A stretch of 64,000 nucleotides of DNA from Marinobacter lipolyticus SM19 (lineage in GTDB: Bacteria; Pseudomonadota; Gammaproteobacteria; Pseudomonadales; Oleiphilaceae), in NCBI RefSeq assembly GCF_000397065.2, contig NZ_KE007325.1, forward strand, positions 398,495 through 462,494, read 5' to 3'. A program made the translations under genes and the position numbers. Positions 54,513 to 63,445 of the stretch are shown piece after piece; position 1 is the first letter of the stretch, and each line of letters starts with the position of its first letter. Below the pieces are notes generated by a model. The model was not told the origin of the DNA. It searched no databases and saw nothing but the letters and a program-made list of their open reading frames with translations.

Positions 54513-57362
54513 ATGGAAACTGACGGGCAACAATCGGGGAGTTCTGGCGTGTCCAAGGCGCAAACGCGAAAGCCGATGTACAGGAAGGTGTGGTTCTGGT
54601 TGGTGGTGCTGCTGGTCGCGTATACGCTGGCCGGTTTTTTTCTGCTGCCCTGGTGGCTGCAGCGGTTTGTGCCGGAACAGCTGGAACAGCGAATGGGCTG
54701 GCAAGCACAGGTCGATGAGGTCCGCACCAATCCTTTCAGCATGAGCGTAGATATCCGCACACTGACGGCGGATGACGCGGATGGTGAGAAAGTGGTCGGG
54801 TTCGACCGGCTGTTTGTCGATCTGGGATTCTGGAAGTTGTTTACCGGTGTGGTGGGAATGCAGGCCATTGCGCTCGAGGAACCCTTTATCCGTCTGGATC
54901 TTCTGGACGATTACAGTGTGAACTTCGCCAGGGACTGGAGCGACGCCAACCCTGCCGTGACTGAGCCTGAGCCAGAGCAAGCAGAGGACGACACGTCCAC
55001 GCCGCCGAAACTGTACTTCCAGCAAATCACCGTTAATGGCGGTGAGCTGCTGTTCCGGGATTTCAGCAAGGAAGAGCCCGCCGAATTCCGGATCTCTCCT
55101 CTGGATCTGACACTGAACGATCTTGCCACCTGGCAGCGGGATGATGCCCAGAGTAATTATTATCTACTGGCAGCGCTGGGTAGCCAAACCATCGAGTGGG
55201 AAGGCGACCTGAGCATCAATCCTATGTATTCAAAGGGCTTTCTGCGAATTGCGGATGTCGACCACGCAACGCTGAAGCATTTTTTGAAGCCGTATCTACC
55301 CTATGAGCTGAGGGGCGGGAATGTCTCCGTCAGTACGAACTATGAATTGAGTGTGGCGGAACAGTTATACCTGACGACCTCGGATGGCTTGCTGGAACTT
55401 GAAGAACTGGCACTGGCCCTGGACAAAGATCAGGAGGAGGCTGCACTCACCAACGGGCGTCTGTCCGTCGATCAGATTCGTTTCAGCCTGACGGGCCGCA
55501 GCGCGGACATCGGCATGATCACTGTGGATGCCCTGGACCTGGCTTTGGCCCGCAGTGCCGAAGGTGAGATAGACCTGCTGGTTCCGCTTCAGCAGGACGC
55601 GGAAGACGAGACCGACACCGATGCCTCGGAAACCGGCGATGGCGGATTCCTGTGGTCGATTGCCGGGATAGAACTGAATAACAGCCGGGTGCAATGGCGG
55701 GATCTCCAACCAGATACTCCGGCGGATATCACGGTTGAGGACCTGTCCCTGACCCTCGGTGGTGTTAGTCACGAGTTGGAGGAGCCCGTTCGTTACCGAC
55801 TGCAGGGGACGCTTGCCAAAGGTGGTTCGCTCGGGCTGGAGGGGCAGGCCACGATACAGCCATTTACCCTGGAGGCCGGCGTAACCGGTTCCGGTGTGCA
55901 GCTGGCGACCTTTGAACCCTATATCCTTGAGGCGGCGAACCTGAACGTGCGAAGTGGACAGCTGGCCGTGGATGGCAACCTGGATCTGGATGGCCAGAAG
56001 GAGCCGCTGACCGGTACGTTCAGCGGCACTGCGGAAGTGTCCGGACTCAACCTGACTTTGCCTGACTCCAATGACCCCTTGCTGGCCTGGAAAACACTTC
56101 GTCTGGCACCGCTGGAATACAACGTGCATCCGGCCCGCCTGGAAATCGGCACCATTACTCTGAGTCAGCCTGCGGTGAACGTCGTGCGCGGTGGTGACGG
56201 TCTGCATAATATCGAGCGAATCATCCAGATGTCTGGTGCGCCAGCGGAGTCGAAAGCTGAGGCGCCGGAGGAGGAAGAGGGTGGCGATCCAGATTTTATC
56301 TTCCGCATAGAGCAGTTGTTGCTGGAAGAAGGGGATGTGTCCTACACCGACCGAACCCTTGATCCGGCGTTCACCACCAGGTTCGATGAACTTAACGGTA
56401 CCGTCACCGGGATCAGTAATATTGTGCCGCAACAGGGCAAAGTCTCGTTGCGAGGTCGGGTTGATGGGATTTCCGACCTGAGCTTTGAAGGGACCCTGGG
56501 CACCCTTGGCACTGATGACGTCAGTCAACTGAATCTGGACATGAAAAACGCATCCCTGCCGAATCTGTCGCCCTATTTCGGGCGCTATCTCGGGTATGGG
56601 GTGGACAGCGGTAAACTCAATGTCGATATGAACTATGAAATTGCGGGCAGTCGTATCGACGCCACCAATATGATCGTGATGGACCGACTGGAGTTGGGAC
56701 AGCCGGTGGCGAGCGAAGAGGCTGTGAGTGCACCCGTGAAGCTGGGACTGGCGCTGTTACGGGATCGCAAGGGTGTGATTGAAATCGATGTCCCGATCAG
56801 CGGCAACCTGGATGATCCCGATTTCAGTGTCGGAAAAGTGGTGATGCGAGCGTTTGTGAACATCCTCGCCAAGGCGGCGGCCTCTCCCTTCAGCGTGCTG
56901 GGATCGGTTGCGGAGTTGGCGGGTTTGTCTGGAGAGGAGCTGAGTCAGGTCAATTTCCTGGCCGGCCAGGTCTCGTTGGCAGAGGGTGAACAGGCGAAAC
57001 TGGATGCCCTTGCGGATGCACTGACGGAGCGGCCGGCACTGTTGCTCAATATCCGGGGTGTGGTTGCACCGGAAGCGGATGGATTGGCCCTGCTGAAACA
57101 GCGTCTGGAGGAACAGGGTGGTGGAAGCCTGAGTGAAGAGGCCTGGGGGCAGGCGCGTCAGGAGTACCTGGCCGGAGATCGCTCATTACCCCCGGAAGCC
57201 CTGGGCAACCTGGCCTCTGCGCGAGGCGTCTGGCTGCGGCAACAAATGCTGGAAGAGTATGGCGTTGCGCCCAAACAGCTGTTTTTACTGGACCCTGTGC
57301 GGAATGCTACAGCTGACGACCAGGGACGGGTCGCTGTCGAGTTTGCACTGGATGCGCGTTAG
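54513..57362 (+). CDS. DUF748/AsmA-like membrane-anchored protein
   Basis: 949 residues. One N-terminal membrane helix (about 24-46) is followed by a long periplasmic region rich in beta-strands, as in AsmA/TamB-like lipid-transfer proteins. The DUF748 blocks are visible around MYRKVWFWLVVLLVAYTLAG, DVDHATLKHFLKPYLPYEL and the near-C-terminal YELSV and MNYEIAGSRIDATNM segments. The tail (about 830-949) resembles an OmpA-like or stress-type end. Probably involved in outer-membrane maintenance. The 3' end overlaps the next gene by 4 bases, tail to tail. Confidence 0.82.
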   Translation: METDGQQSGSSGVSKAQTRKPMYRKVWFWLVVLLVAYTLAGFFLLPWWLQRFVPEQLEQRMGWQAQVDEVRTNPFSMSVDIRTLTADDADGEKVVGFDRLFVDLGFWKLFTGVVGMQAIALEEPFIRLDLLDDYSVNFARDWSDANPAVTEPEPEQAEDDTSTPPKLYFQQITVNGGELLFRDFSKEEPAEFRISPLDLTLNDLATWQRDDAQSNYYLLAALGSQTIEWEGDLSINPMYSKGFLRIADVDHATLKHFLKPYLPYELRGGNVSVSTNYELSVAEQLYLTTSDGLLELEELALALDKDQEEAALTNGRLSVDQIRFSLTGRSADIGMITVDALDLALARSAEGEIDLLVPLQQDAEDETDTDASETGDGGFLWSIAGIELNNSRVQWRDLQPDTPADITVEDLSLTLGGVSHELEEPVRYRLQGTLAKGGSLGLEGQATIQPFTLEAGVTGSGVQLATFEPYILEAANLNVRSGQLAVDGNLDLDGQKEPLTGTFSGTAEVSGLNLTLPDSNDPLLAWKTLRLAPLEYNVHPARLEIGTITLSQPAVNVVRGGDGLHNIERIIQMSGAPAESKAEAPEEEEGGDPDFIFRIEQLLLEEGDVSYTDRTLDPAFTTRFDELNGTVTGISNIVPQQGKVSLRGRVDGISDLSFEGTLGTLGTDDVSQLNLDMKNASLPNLSPYFGRYLGYGVDSGKLNVDMNYEIAGSRIDATNMIVMDRLELGQPVASEEAVSAPVKLGLALLRDRKGVIEIDVPISGNLDDPDFSVGKVVMRAFVNILAKAAASPFSVLGSVAELAGLSGEELSQVNFLAGQVSLAEGEQAKLDALADALTERPALLLNIRGVVAPEADGLALLKQRLEEQGGGSLSEEAWGQARQEYLAGDRSLPPEALGNLASARGVWLRQQMLEEYGVAPKQLFLLDPVRNATADDQGRVAVEFALDAR

Positions 57363-58198
57363 TCGGCTTGAGTGCTTCGGTAGGGAAAACTGGTCAGGAA
57401 ATTCGGTGGTAACTGAAGGCCCCACTGTTCAACGAGCAGCCGGTACTGCCCGCTTTCCATGAGCGGTTCAAACAGGCGAATCATGTCTTTGGCATCGACG
57501 GGGGCGTCAGGATGGGTAATGATTGACAGGCGGTAGGACTGGTCAGGAACCTCGGATACCAGAAAGGTATCCCAGTCTTCCGGGTGGCGCTCCAGATATT
57601 TCTGAAGATAGGCGCGGCTGACAATCGCGACTTCTGCAACGGAAGGCCTGTCGGCCTTGATCAGGTTGATGTTGCGGCGATGGCTGTCGGAAAACTCGAT
57701 ATTGAATCGTTTCTCCAGTTCCGCATTGTTGGTTTCCAGATCGGCGAAGCCGTAGTGGTATCCGGAAATGGCGACAATGTGCCGCTTGCTCACGTCATCA
57801 AAGAAACTCAGGTCACGGTCGGGTTTCTTGAGGGCCAGGTAGACATCTTCATCGGTCAGGATCGGCATAGTGGCGTTGAATTCGTATTTTCTCCAGCCCC
57901 ATTCCGGACTCTCGAAGAAAATGACATCGTACAGACCGGCCTCGAAATCCAGGTGACGTCGCTGGGGCGAAGTGTGAATGATCCTGAACCGGATGTCCTG
58001 ATGGGCCTCGCCGACGCGCTCCAGCGTGTCAGCCAGCAAGCCCGTGACGTGATTGCCCTCTTTGATACTGGCAATGGGAGGGAAGTTATACACACCTACC
58101 CGGATCTCTGTCTCGGCACTGGCTACAGACAGGTTCGGTCCACCCGCGAGAATGGCCGCGACAAGAATCGTATTTCTGAATAGTTGGACAGGTGACAC
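57359..58198 (-). CDS. family-3 periplasmic solute-binding-like protein
   Basis: 279 residues with a signal peptide ending near Val-Ala-Ser-Ala. The bacterial SBP family-3 fold is suggested by IRVGVYNFPPIASIKEGNHVTGLLADTLER, read in parts, and the later lobe ending LLVEQWGLQLPP. No permease or ATPase gene is adjacent, so it may be an orphan binding protein or a sensor component rather than a transporter part. Confidence 0.78.
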   Translation of the reverse strand: MSPVQLFRNTILVAAILAGGPNLSVASAETEIRVGVYNFPPIASIKEGNHVTGLLADTLERVGEAHQDIRFRIIHTSPQRRHLDFEAGLYDVIFFESPEWGWRKYEFNATMPILTDEDVYLALKKPDRDLSFFDDVSKRHIVAISGYHYGFADLETNNAELEKRFNIEFSDSHRRNINLIKADRPSVAEVAIVSRAYLQKYLERHPEDWDTFLVSEVPDQSYRLSIITHPDAPVDAKDMIRLFEPLMESGQYRLLVEQWGLQLPPNFLTSFPYRSTQAD

Positions 58199-58304
58199 AA
58201 TAGCGATCCCGGGGTATTGGTGTAAGCGTCTTCCAGAGTACTGTTACAGTATTCTAGTCATAAAGGGTCAAGTATAGACACATGAGCAAAAGGAAGCAGT
58301 TATT

Positions 58305-58898
58305 GTGAGTCTCCCCCTGAGTCATTTTTTTGCCTATGTCTCCCGTTTACGCTGGATCAAGCGTTGGGGATTGATGCGTAATGCGATCGAAGAGAACGTC
58401 GCCACCCATTCCTGGGAGGTCGCGACCCTGGCCCACGCTCTGGCATTGATTCGTAACCGGCATTTTAATGGTTCGGTGAATGCCGACCGGATTGCGGCGG
58501 CGGCGCTGTATCACGATGCCACCGAGGTGATTACCGGTGATATGCCGACGCCGGTCAAATACCATTCGCGGGTTATGCGTGTGGCGTTCGGAGATATCGA
58601 GCACAAGGCAGAGGCGGAATTGCTGGCGCTATTGCCGGACGACCTCAGGGAAGACTTCGCTCCCTATCTCAGGGAGTCTCAGCTGTCGGCAGAAGAGCAG
58701 GAATTGATCAAGGCCGCGGATCGGCTGTCAGCCTGGCTGAAATGTCAGGCCGAGATTCGCACCGGTAACAAGGAATTTGAACCCGCCGCCGAGCAGATCG
58801 CACGACGGCTGGACCAGGATGGGTTACCCGAGGTTGCCTACTTTATGGAGGTGTTCGCTCCCGGTTATCAGCAACCTCTGGATAACCTGCTGGGGTAA
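58305..58898 (+). CDS. yfbR: 5'-deoxynucleotidase YfbR-like
   Basis: HD-domain phosphohydrolase that dephosphorylates deoxynucleoside 5'-monophosphates. 197 residues, starting at GTG 58305. HD motif ALYHDATEVITGDMPTPVKY, first His in ENVATHSWEVA, and the later Asp in IKAADRLSAWLKC. Length and motifs match YfbR. Confidence 0.93.
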   Translation: MSLPLSHFFAYVSRLRWIKRWGLMRNAIEENVATHSWEVATLAHALALIRNRHFNGSVNADRIAAAALYHDATEVITGDMPTPVKYHSRVMRVAFGDIEHKAEAELLALLPDDLREDFAPYLRESQLSAEEQELIKAADRLSAWLKCQAEIRTGNKEFEPAAEQIARRLDQDGLPEVAYFMEVFAPGYQQPLDNLLG

Positions 58899-58905
58899 TG
58901 CCCGT

Positions 58906-59943
58906 TCAGGAAGCAGCGCCCGAGGAAGCTACCATGCCGCCGCGCAGACCATCACGCTGCACTGACTGGCGCACCAGGTCTTCCGGGCTGCCCGCCAGCT
59001 CACGGAACATACCCATAGAACCCAGCAGCGCGGACGATTCGTAGGGAACGAATACCCGCTCGCCATCCTTGGCCATGTTTGGCAGTACCTTGATGTAGCT
59101 CTGACCCAGAAGGTAGCCGATAACCGTCTGTTTGTTCTCTTCCGATTCACCCATGGCGCTCAGTACCAGGCGAATGGATTCCTGTTCGCCCTGGGCACGC
59201 AGGATGGCTGATTCCTTGTCGCCCTGGGCGTTGAGGATGGCGGACTCCCGTTGACCCTGAGCCATGGCAATGGCGGCCGCCTTCTCACCTTCCGCTTCCG
59301 TGACGGTGGCACGACGCTTTCGCTCAGCCGCCATCTGCAGGCGCATGGCTTCTTCCACTTCCTCAGGCATGCTGATGTCCTGAACTTCCACCCGGGTCAA
59401 CTTGACTCCCCATTTGGAGGCCGGTTCTTCCATTTCCGCCTGGATGGCGTTATTGACCTCGCTGCGGGACTCGAACAACTTGTCCAGTTCCATCTTACCG
59501 ACCACCGAGCGGAGGGTCGTCTTCGCCAGCACTTCCACCGCCTGGCTCATATTTGCCACTTCATACACGGCGCGACGGGGATCAATGATCTGGTAATACA
59601 GGGCACCATTGATCTTGACCGTCACGTTGTCGGTAGTGACCACCGGCTGGCCGGGAAAGTCCATCACGGTTTCACGGCGGTCGATACGAACTTCATCGCT
59701 GGTGACCGGGTGGTAGTCGTCCCCCATGCGCATGTAGCGAATCATGGTGATGGGGCGAGGGCGTTCAATAAACGGGATGATGATGTTAACACCACTCTCC
59801 AGTATCCGGTTGAAGGAACCCAGGCGCTCAATAACCATGACCTCGGACTGGCGCACGATCACCAGACCTTTGGCAATAATAGCGATACCGATGACGACCA
59901 GAACCAGACTGATAATCAGTCCGGGTGTAATGAATGCTTCCAT
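58906..59943 (-). CDS. SPFH/band 7 membrane protein (QmcA-like)
   Basis: 345 residues. One N-terminal membrane helix (about 8-28), then the SPFH domain: VVRQSEVMVIERLGSFN, NVTVKINGALYYQI, and a helical coiled-coil rich in Ala/Glu (residues 210-265, AEGEKAAAIAMAQGQRESA). Forms oligomeric membrane microdomain scaffolds. Partnered with the adjacent NfeD-like gene, a well-known pairing. Confidence 0.92.
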   Translation of the reverse strand: MEAFITPGLIISLVLVVIGIAIIAKGLVIVRQSEVMVIERLGSFNRILESGVNIIIPFIERPRPITMIRYMRMGDDYHPVTSDEVRIDRRETVMDFPGQPVVTTDNVTVKINGALYYQIIDPRRAVYEVANMSQAVEVLAKTTLRSVVGKMELDKLFESRSEVNNAIQAEMEEPASKWGVKLTRVEVQDISMPEEVEEAMRLQMAAERKRRATVTEAEGEKAAAIAMAQGQRESAILNAQGDKESAILRAQGEQESIRLVLSAMGESEENKQTVIGYLLGQSYIKVLPNMAKDGERVFVPYESSALLGSMGMFRELAGSPEDLVRQSVQRDGLRGGMVASSGAAS

Positions 59944-59948
59944 ACTGT

Positions 59949-60404
59949 TTACTCCGTGAGATTGACGCAGTGGACAACGGCGGTGGTGCCGTCGAATCGT
60001 TCAAAAATGACTTCCGTGCCTTCTGGCAATTCCGCCACGCCGGTATCGCTGGTACGAATCCGGTAGAAATCGCCGTTGACCTTGATGCCGATGGCGCCGT
60101 CGAAATCCCGTCGCTCGCAATGGTAGCGACGACCATGTTCAACGCCGGTGCCCGTGGTGCCATAGGCAACGCCTTTCGGAGAAAACCGGGGGCGAAGCCA
60201 GAGGATGGCGACAGGGACGAGAATGCCGGAAAACACGCCCATACCTACCAGTTGCCATTCGAAAGACACGCCGAGGAATGCCAGTGCTGCCGTCAGCGCC
60301 GCTGCGACTCCCAGGGCCAGCAGCACAAGGACGCCGGAGGCAAGTTCCGCCAGGCTCAGGACCAGGGCCAGAATCAGCCAGAAATGAGAAAGACTCCATT
60401 CCAT
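59949..60404 (-). CDS. NfeD family protein
   Basis: 151 residues. Three or four N-terminal hydrophobic segments and a C-terminal OB-fold domain (about 95-151: GAIGIKVNGDFYRIRTSD, VHCVNLTE). NfeD short forms work with SPFH proteins in membrane quality control. It is upstream of the SPFH gene by 5 bases, so the two are translationally linked. Confidence 0.92.
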   Translation of the reverse strand: MEWSLSHFWLILALVLSLAELASGVLVLLALGVAAALTAALAFLGVSFEWQLVGMGVFSGILVPVAILWLRPRFSPKGVAYGTTGTGVEHGRRYHCERRDFDGAIGIKVNGDFYRIRTSDTGVAELPEGTEVIFERFDGTTAVVHCVNLTE

Positions 60405-60566
60405 ACAGGTAATATCCGTCAGTGGTTGGTTTGCAAAGTCGCGATGGATTGTAGCATGGCTCTCTCGGTTGGCCTGAGTGCCCGGTACCGGCGACCTCTT
60501 ATGCCATGTTCAGGAACCGGACACCTGTTAGAGTAAATACTTTAAAACAAAGAAGAGGCCCCGGCC

Positions 60567-61382
60567 ATGAAAGATCTGAAGAACAAAGTTGCAGTGGTTA
60601 CTGGTGCAGGCTCGGGCATCGGTCGTGCGCTCGCCAAGTCATTGGCTGCCCGTGGTTGTCGCCTCGCCCTGTCGGACGTGAATGAAACCGGCCTGGCGGA
60701 AACCGTGAAGGCGCTGGATGGCGCTGACGCCAAAACCTACAAGCTGGATGTGTCCAGCCGTGACGCCATTTACGCCCATGCGGAAGAAGTCGCCAAGGAT
60801 TTTGGTCAGGTGAACCTGGTGATCAACAACGCCGGTGTTGCGCTGTCTGCCACCGTCCGTGAAATGACCGATGACGATTTCAAATGGGTGATGGACATCG
60901 ATTTCTGGGGTGTTGCCCACGGTACCCGTGCCTTCCTGCCCCATTTGATTGCGTCCGGTGACGGCCATGTGGTCAACGTATCCAGCGTGTTCGGCCTGAT
61001 TGGTGTGCCCAAGCAAAGTGCCTACAACGCCGCCAAGTTTGCCGTGCGTGGCTTTACCGAGGCCCTGCGTCAGGAAATGCAGCTGGAAAATCAGCCGGTA
61101 GCAGTCAGCTGTGTCCATCCCGGTGGTATTCGCACCAACATCGCCAACGCTGCCCGCATGGGCAAATCGGAAAATGCCGATGCCCAGCGCAAGGGTTTTG
61201 ACAAGCTGGCGATGACTACGCCCGAGAAGGCCGCGGAGATTATTGTAAAAGGTATTCTCAAGAATGAATCCCGCATTCTGGTAGGCCCGGATGCCTGGGG
61301 AATTGATGCCATCAACCGTCTGCTGGGGTCCGCTTACCAGCCGCTGGTAGCGAGATTTTCGCGCAAGAACCTGTATGTCTGA
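60567..61382 (+). CDS. short-chain dehydrogenase/reductase
   Basis: 271-residue NAD(P)-dependent SDR. Cofactor loop TGAGSGIGRALAKS, NNAGVA, and catalytic Ser of VSSVFG with Tyr/Lys of SAYNAAKFAV. The closest general type is the SDR group often linked to hydrocarbon or lipid metabolism in marine bacteria, but the substrate is unknown. Confidence 0.9.
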   Translation: MKDLKNKVAVVTGAGSGIGRALAKSLAARGCRLALSDVNETGLAETVKALDGADAKTYKLDVSSRDAIYAHAEEVAKDFGQVNLVINNAGVALSATVREMTDDDFKWVMDIDFWGVAHGTRAFLPHLIASGDGHVVNVSSVFGLIGVPKQSAYNAAKFAVRGFTEALRQEMQLENQPVAVSCVHPGGIRTNIANAARMGKSENADAQRKGFDKLAMTTPEKAAEIIVKGILKNESRILVGPDAWGIDAINRLLGSAYQPLVARFSRKNLYV

Positions 61383-61399
61383 GGCATAATGTAATCTGT

Positions 61400-61428
61400 A
61401 GCAGGTTGCGATTGGATCGCAATCTGCT
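61400..61428. terminator. hairpin after the SDR gene
   Basis: AGCAGGTTGCGAT (61400-61412), loop TGG, ATCGCAATCTGCT (61416-61428): 13 bp stem with one G-T wobble, followed by GTACATTTTAC. It lies 17 bases after the SDR stop, so a terminator is likely, though the T-run is short. Confidence 0.55.
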
Positions 61429-61489
61429 GTACATTTTACATACAGAGTATTACTTCTATACTTGCTGTTCATCTAGGGAAAGAGTCAGC

Positions 61490-62581
61490 ATGAATACGCC
61501 TCATCATTCCGATCTGGGGGCTACACTGGAACTTAGCCGCTCGGGTCTACGCGACAATCATCGCCGCTCGTTAATGCGGTTGTTGTTTCTGGTCACCGGT
61601 TTGTCACTGGTGGTTTTCGCCTGCCTGCAATTACTGAATGGATTCTGGTGGGTCGCAACCATTGAGTTTTCCGCCAGCGCCCTGCTGCTTTTTGGCGTGG
61701 CCCGCCTGCGCACATCCCCTCACCTCCAGCAATGGATTTATGGGTATCTGGTGACCCTGTTTTCCTTTTTTCTGGTGATCATGCTTTTACCGGAGGCCTC
61801 GGTGTCGGCGTTTGTCTGGGTGCTGATGATGCCGGTGCTGGCATACCTGCTGCTGGGCAAGCATGAGGGGTTAATTCTGAGTGTGCCCTTCATGATTGTG
61901 GGTTGTGTCATCTATTTTATTCACCTTGGGGCTGTTGGCAGTGCCCAGGTGATGATCGACCTGCTCAATATGGTCTTTTGCGGCGCCCTTATGCTCACCT
62001 TCGTGCATATGTACGAGATTCGCCGGGAAGAGGCGGAGCAGCGGCTGGTCACCATGGCGCAGACCGACGCCCTGACCGGTCTGTCAAATCGCAACAGTTT
62101 CCAGCATAAATTGAACCGTACAATCGCCGAGTGCGAGCGAAGTGGCACTGGATTCGCTCTGGTGATCATGGATATTGACCATTTCAAGATGGTGAACGAC
62201 AGCATGGGGCATGACGCCGGGGATCATGTGTTGCGAAATATTGGTCAGTGCCTGCTGGAACGCTTGCGGATGACGGATTCCGTTGGCCGTCTCGGTGGTG
62301 AGGAGTTCGGCCTGATACTCAGAGATGTCAGGCCTGCCGACGCATTTGAGTTGATGGATGCGCTGCGCCAGCGTATTGCTGACAGCGAGCTTGCCTATGG
62401 TGAGTCCCGTATCCGCGTCACCGCCTCTTTTGGTATTGCCCAATGGCCGGATCATGGCCGGCAGGCGGGAGAATTGTTTCGCGTGGCCGACCGTTGCCTG
62501 TACAGTGGTAAGCGCGCTGGCCGTAACCGGGTGGCGCCCGTGGGACCGATAACACCGAGAGGTGAAATGCTTACTGGCTGA
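61490..62581 (+). CDS. membrane-associated diguanylate cyclase
   Basis: 363 residues from ATG 61490 (AAAGAG upstream). Residues 25-180 hold six or so hydrophobic segments (a 5-7TM-like sensor). The GGDEF domain at about 190-350 has the active signature VGRLGGEEFGLIL, preceded by the c-di-GMP inhibitory I-site RMTD. Makes c-di-GMP from two GTP. A plausible counterpart, though distant, to the EAL protein at 35.8 kb. Confidence 0.93.
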   Translation: MNTPHHSDLGATLELSRSGLRDNHRRSLMRLLFLVTGLSLVVFACLQLLNGFWWVATIEFSASALLLFGVARLRTSPHLQQWIYGYLVTLFSFFLVIMLLPEASVSAFVWVLMMPVLAYLLLGKHEGLILSVPFMIVGCVIYFIHLGAVGSAQVMIDLLNMVFCGALMLTFVHMYEIRREEAEQRLVTMAQTDALTGLSNRNSFQHKLNRTIAECERSGTGFALVIMDIDHFKMVNDSMGHDAGDHVLRNIGQCLLERLRMTDSVGRLGGEEFGLILRDVRPADAFELMDALRQRIADSELAYGESRIRVTASFGIAQWPDHGRQAGELFRVADRCLYSGKRAGRNRVAPVGPITPRGEMLTG

Positions 62582-62593
62582 GGTGGTTGAACC

Positions 62594-63373
62594 GTGTGTG
62601 AATTACTGGCCATGAGCGCCAATACCCCGACCGACCTGTGTTTCAGCTTTACCGGCCTGACCCGTCGCGGCGGCGAAACGGGTCCCCACAAGGACGGCTG
62701 GGGTGTCGCGTTCTATGAGGGTAAGGGCGTGAGAGCCTTCCACGAGTCCGGTGCCAGTGCCAGCTCCCGTATCGCCGAAGTGGTCCAGACCCATCCGATC
62801 AAAAGCGAAGTGGCCATCTGTCACATCCGCCAGGCCAATGTAGGTGAGATCTGTCTGGCCAACACCCACCCGTTTATCCGGGAGCTGTGGGGGCGTTACT
62901 GGGTGTTCGCCCATAACGGCCAGCTATCCTCGTTCCATGCGCCCCAGGGGTTTTACGAGCCGGTTGGCACGACAGACAGCGAAGCCATGTTCTGCGATAT
63001 CCTCAACGATCTTCGTCAGCACTGTGACCGTGAGACCCCGGTTGACGAGGTGCTGGATCGTCTTGTTGCATTAGCCCGGAACTACGCCAGCGAAGGTGTG
63101 TTCAACCTGTTGTTGAGCAACGGCGACTGGCTGTTTACCTACTGCACCACCAAAATGGCCAGCATTACCCGCCGTGCTCCGTTTGGCCCCGCCCGACTCA
63201 AGGATGCCGATGTGACCGTGGATTTCGAGTCAGAGACCACGCCCGACGATATTGTCAGCGTCATCGTGACTGAGCCGTTGACGACGGACGAACAGTGGGA
63301 CATCTACTCGCCTGGCGAGTGGCGGCTTTGGCGGGGAGGAGAAGTGATCAGGTCAGGTTACGCGCTGGCATAA
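62594..63373 (+). CDS. class II glutamine amidotransferase (YafJ-like)
   Basis: 259 residues. The catalytic Cys is residue 2 (Met-Cys-Glu-Leu-Leu-Ala) after removal of Met, and the family motifs GPHKDGWGVAFYEG, HIRQANVGE and NTHPF are clear. Stand-alone members resemble the glutaminase domain of larger amidotransferases; their partner is unknown. Starts at GTG 62594, 12 bases after the cyclase gene, so the two may be co-transcribed. Confidence 0.9.
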   Translation: MCELLAMSANTPTDLCFSFTGLTRRGGETGPHKDGWGVAFYEGKGVRAFHESGASASSRIAEVVQTHPIKSEVAICHIRQANVGEICLANTHPFIRELWGRYWVFAHNGQLSSFHAPQGFYEPVGTTDSEAMFCDILNDLRQHCDRETPVDEVLDRLVALARNYASEGVFNLLLSNGDWLFTYCTTKMASITRRAPFGPARLKDADVTVDFESETTPDDIVSVIVTEPLTTDEQWDIYSPGEWRLWRGGEVIRSGYALA

Positions 63374-63396
63374 CCTGACCGTAAAGCCGTGTTATC

Positions 63397-63445
63397 GACT
63401 GCAGTGATTGCTGACTGCAGTGATTACTGACTTGCAGTGATTACT
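63397..63445. repeat. three short direct repeats
   Basis: GACTGCAGTGATTGCT, GACTGCAGTGATTACT and GACTTGCAGTGATTACT lie head to tail at 63397, 63413 and 63429 (16, 16 and 17 bases). The third overlaps the stop codon of the next gene. This is probably local slippage; no function is suggested. Confidence 0.75.
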
